A DNA stretch of 64,000 nt from assembly GCF_001261715.1 (NCBI RefSeq), contig NZ_CVRU01000119.1:31355-95354 (forward strand), read 5' to 3'. This DNA comes from Dysgonomonas sp. HGC4 (GTDB lineage: Bacteria > Bacteroidota > Bacteroidia > Bacteroidales > Dysgonomonadaceae). The position numbers were made by a program, and so were the translations under genes. Position 1 is the stretch's first letter. Every line of letters begins with the position of its first letter. The notes under the pieces were generated by a model. That model had not been told where the DNA came from, ran no database searches, and saw nothing but the letters and a program-made list of their open reading frames with translations. This document shows, piece after piece, positions 62,996 through 64,000 of this stretch.

Positions 62996-63922
62996 ATGAA
63001 AATTGATTCAAAACTGTTAAGAAAGATTGTCTTTATTTTACTCGTTATATTGTGCTTATTTCCTTTTGTAGAGCCTCCGGTTGCACTTCTGGCCGGATTT
63101 CTTTTGTCTTTCACTATTGGCCATCCCTATCTCCATCTAAATAATAAAGCGACTAAGATTCTCTTGCAAGCGTCTGTTGTTGGGCTTGGTTTTGGAATGA
63201 ATCTTTTCGAAGCCATGGAAGCTGGTAAAGAAGGTCTCATTTTTACTGTATCGTCTATTGTGCTAACTCTGGGATTTGGCTTGTTGTTGGGAAAGCTATT
63301 TCATATAGCTAAGAAAACAAGTGTTTTGGTTTCTTCGGGAACTGCTATCTGTGGAGGTAGTGCCATAGCTGCAATGGTGCCAATTATAGATGCGAATGAG
63401 GAGGAAACTTCCGTATCATTAGGGGTCATTTTCGTCTTGAACTCAGTAGCTCTGTTTGTATTTCCGGTAGTAGGTCATTTGTTGAGTATGACGCAAGAGC
63501 AATTTGGGCTTTGGTCTGCTATTGCTATACATGATACTAGTTCTGTTGTTGGAGCAGCTCATAAGTATGGAGAAGAGGCTCTTAAAATAGCAACAACAAT
63601 AAAGTTGGAACGTGCTCTTTGGATAATTCCACTGTCTTTTGTAACAGCGCTGCTTTATAGGAAAGGTAAAGTATCTATTCCTTACTTTATCTTTCTGTAT
63701 GTAATTGCAATGGTTATTAATACATTTGTTCCTACTATCCAAACCGTGTCTCCTGCTATTGTAATGATTGCCAAGCGAGGATTAACTTTAACGCTTTTCT
63801 TGATTGGTGCGGGATTAAGTAAAGAAGCTTTGAAGAATATCGGAATAAAACCTCTATTGCAAGGGGTGATACTGTGGGTGTTTATATCGGTAATGTCACT
63901 TTTAGTAATCTTGAATATGTAA
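62996..63922 (+). CDS. YeiH-family putative sulfate/anion exporter
   Basis: 308 residues with about ten membrane spans. Family blocks are ASVVGLGFGMNLFEAMEAG, SSGTAICGGSAIAAMVPII, AIHDTSSVVGAAHKYGEEAL and GLTLTLFLIGAGLSKEAL. Members are named putative sulfate exporters, with little biochemical proof. It lies 77 bp after the LysR gene on the same strand. Confidence 0.88.
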   Translation: MKIDSKLLRKIVFILLVILCLFPFVEPPVALLAGFLLSFTIGHPYLHLNNKATKILLQASVVGLGFGMNLFEAMEAGKEGLIFTVSSIVLTLGFGLLLGKLFHIAKKTSVLVSSGTAICGGSAIAAMVPIIDANEEETSVSLGVIFVLNSVALFVFPVVGHLLSMTQEQFGLWSAIAIHDTSSVVGAAHKYGEEALKIATTIKLERALWIIPLSFVTALLYRKGKVSIPYFIFLYVIAMVINTFVPTIQTVSPAIVMIAKRGLTLTLFLIGAGLSKEALKNIGIKPLLQGVILWVFISVMSLLVILNM

Positions 63923-63959
63923 GAAGTTTGTTACCTATTCAGAGTGACACAACAATAAA

Positions 63960-64000
63960 AAAGAAAGCATCTATGTTTTCAAAACATAGATGCTTTCTTT
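63960..64000 (+). terminator. Terminator after the YeiH-family gene
   Basis: AAAGAAAGCATCTATGTTTT and AAAACATAGATGCTTTCTTT pair over 20 bp around one base; the window ends inside it. Confidence 0.8.

Overview
The window is a chromosome segment of an AT-rich member of the Bacteroidota, probably order Bacteroidales. A Dysgonomonas-like genus is my guess from overall flavour and is not demonstrated. The evidence is a SusC/SusD pair, a regulator of the DUF6377 type, a T9SS C-terminal sorting domain, Bacteroidota-type integrase motifs, and promoters of the form TTG/TTTG, 18-22 bp, TAnnTTTG. The last are seen ahead of tRNA-Lys, tRNA-Phe, a tetR gene and a bile-acid-symporter-like gene.

Layout. (1) 1-12.1 kb: a polysaccharide utilization locus, reading regulator, SusC, SusD, small lipoprotein, GH2, then one polypeptide joining an alginate-lyase-superfamily polysaccharide lyase to a GH88 unsaturated glucuronyl hydrolase. 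The chemistry points to a uronic-acid-containing glycan. (2) 12.1-22.9 kb: an AraC regulator, a ferrochelatase with an N-terminal membrane domain, tRNA-Lys, a large outer-membrane beta-barrel protein, a 5'-nucleotidase split over two genes, and a GH3/beta-lactamase fusion. (3) 22.9-35.2 kb: a 12.2-kb genomic island in tRNA-Phe, bounded by 74-bp direct repeats that cover nearly the whole tRNA. It carries a tyrosine integrase, a restriction-endonuclease/STAND NTPase, a LytTR regulator with a membrane partner, a ParB-like DGQHR protein, a helicase-like protein with an unusual P-loop, a structured RNA or leader ending in a terminator just before ardA, and several small exported proteins of unknown function. 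(4) 35.2-44.3 kb: small hypotheticals, acpP-fabF-rnc, purN, an exported low-complexity protein, a BASS-family transporter and an ABC exporter. (5) 44.4-52.5 kb: a DUF457 membrane hydrolase, then tetR-tolC-hlyD-ABC-ABC-permease-permease, an efflux operon with two matching operator-like palindromes. (6) 52.7-64 kb: a BspA-like leucine-rich-repeat protein with a recent internal duplication, trxA, dnaE, ribF, a HAD phosphatase, and a LysR regulator next to a YeiH-family transporter.

The most novel material lies in the island: the candidate structured RNA upstream of ardA, the LytTR/membrane-protein pair with an inverted repeat over its own promoter, the REase-STAND protein, and paired 12-bp-period repeats at both ends that look like integrase arm sites. 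Outside it, the lyase-GH88 fusion and the membrane-anchored ferrochelatase are the most unusual proteins. All calls come from reading sequence and translations; no database search was run.
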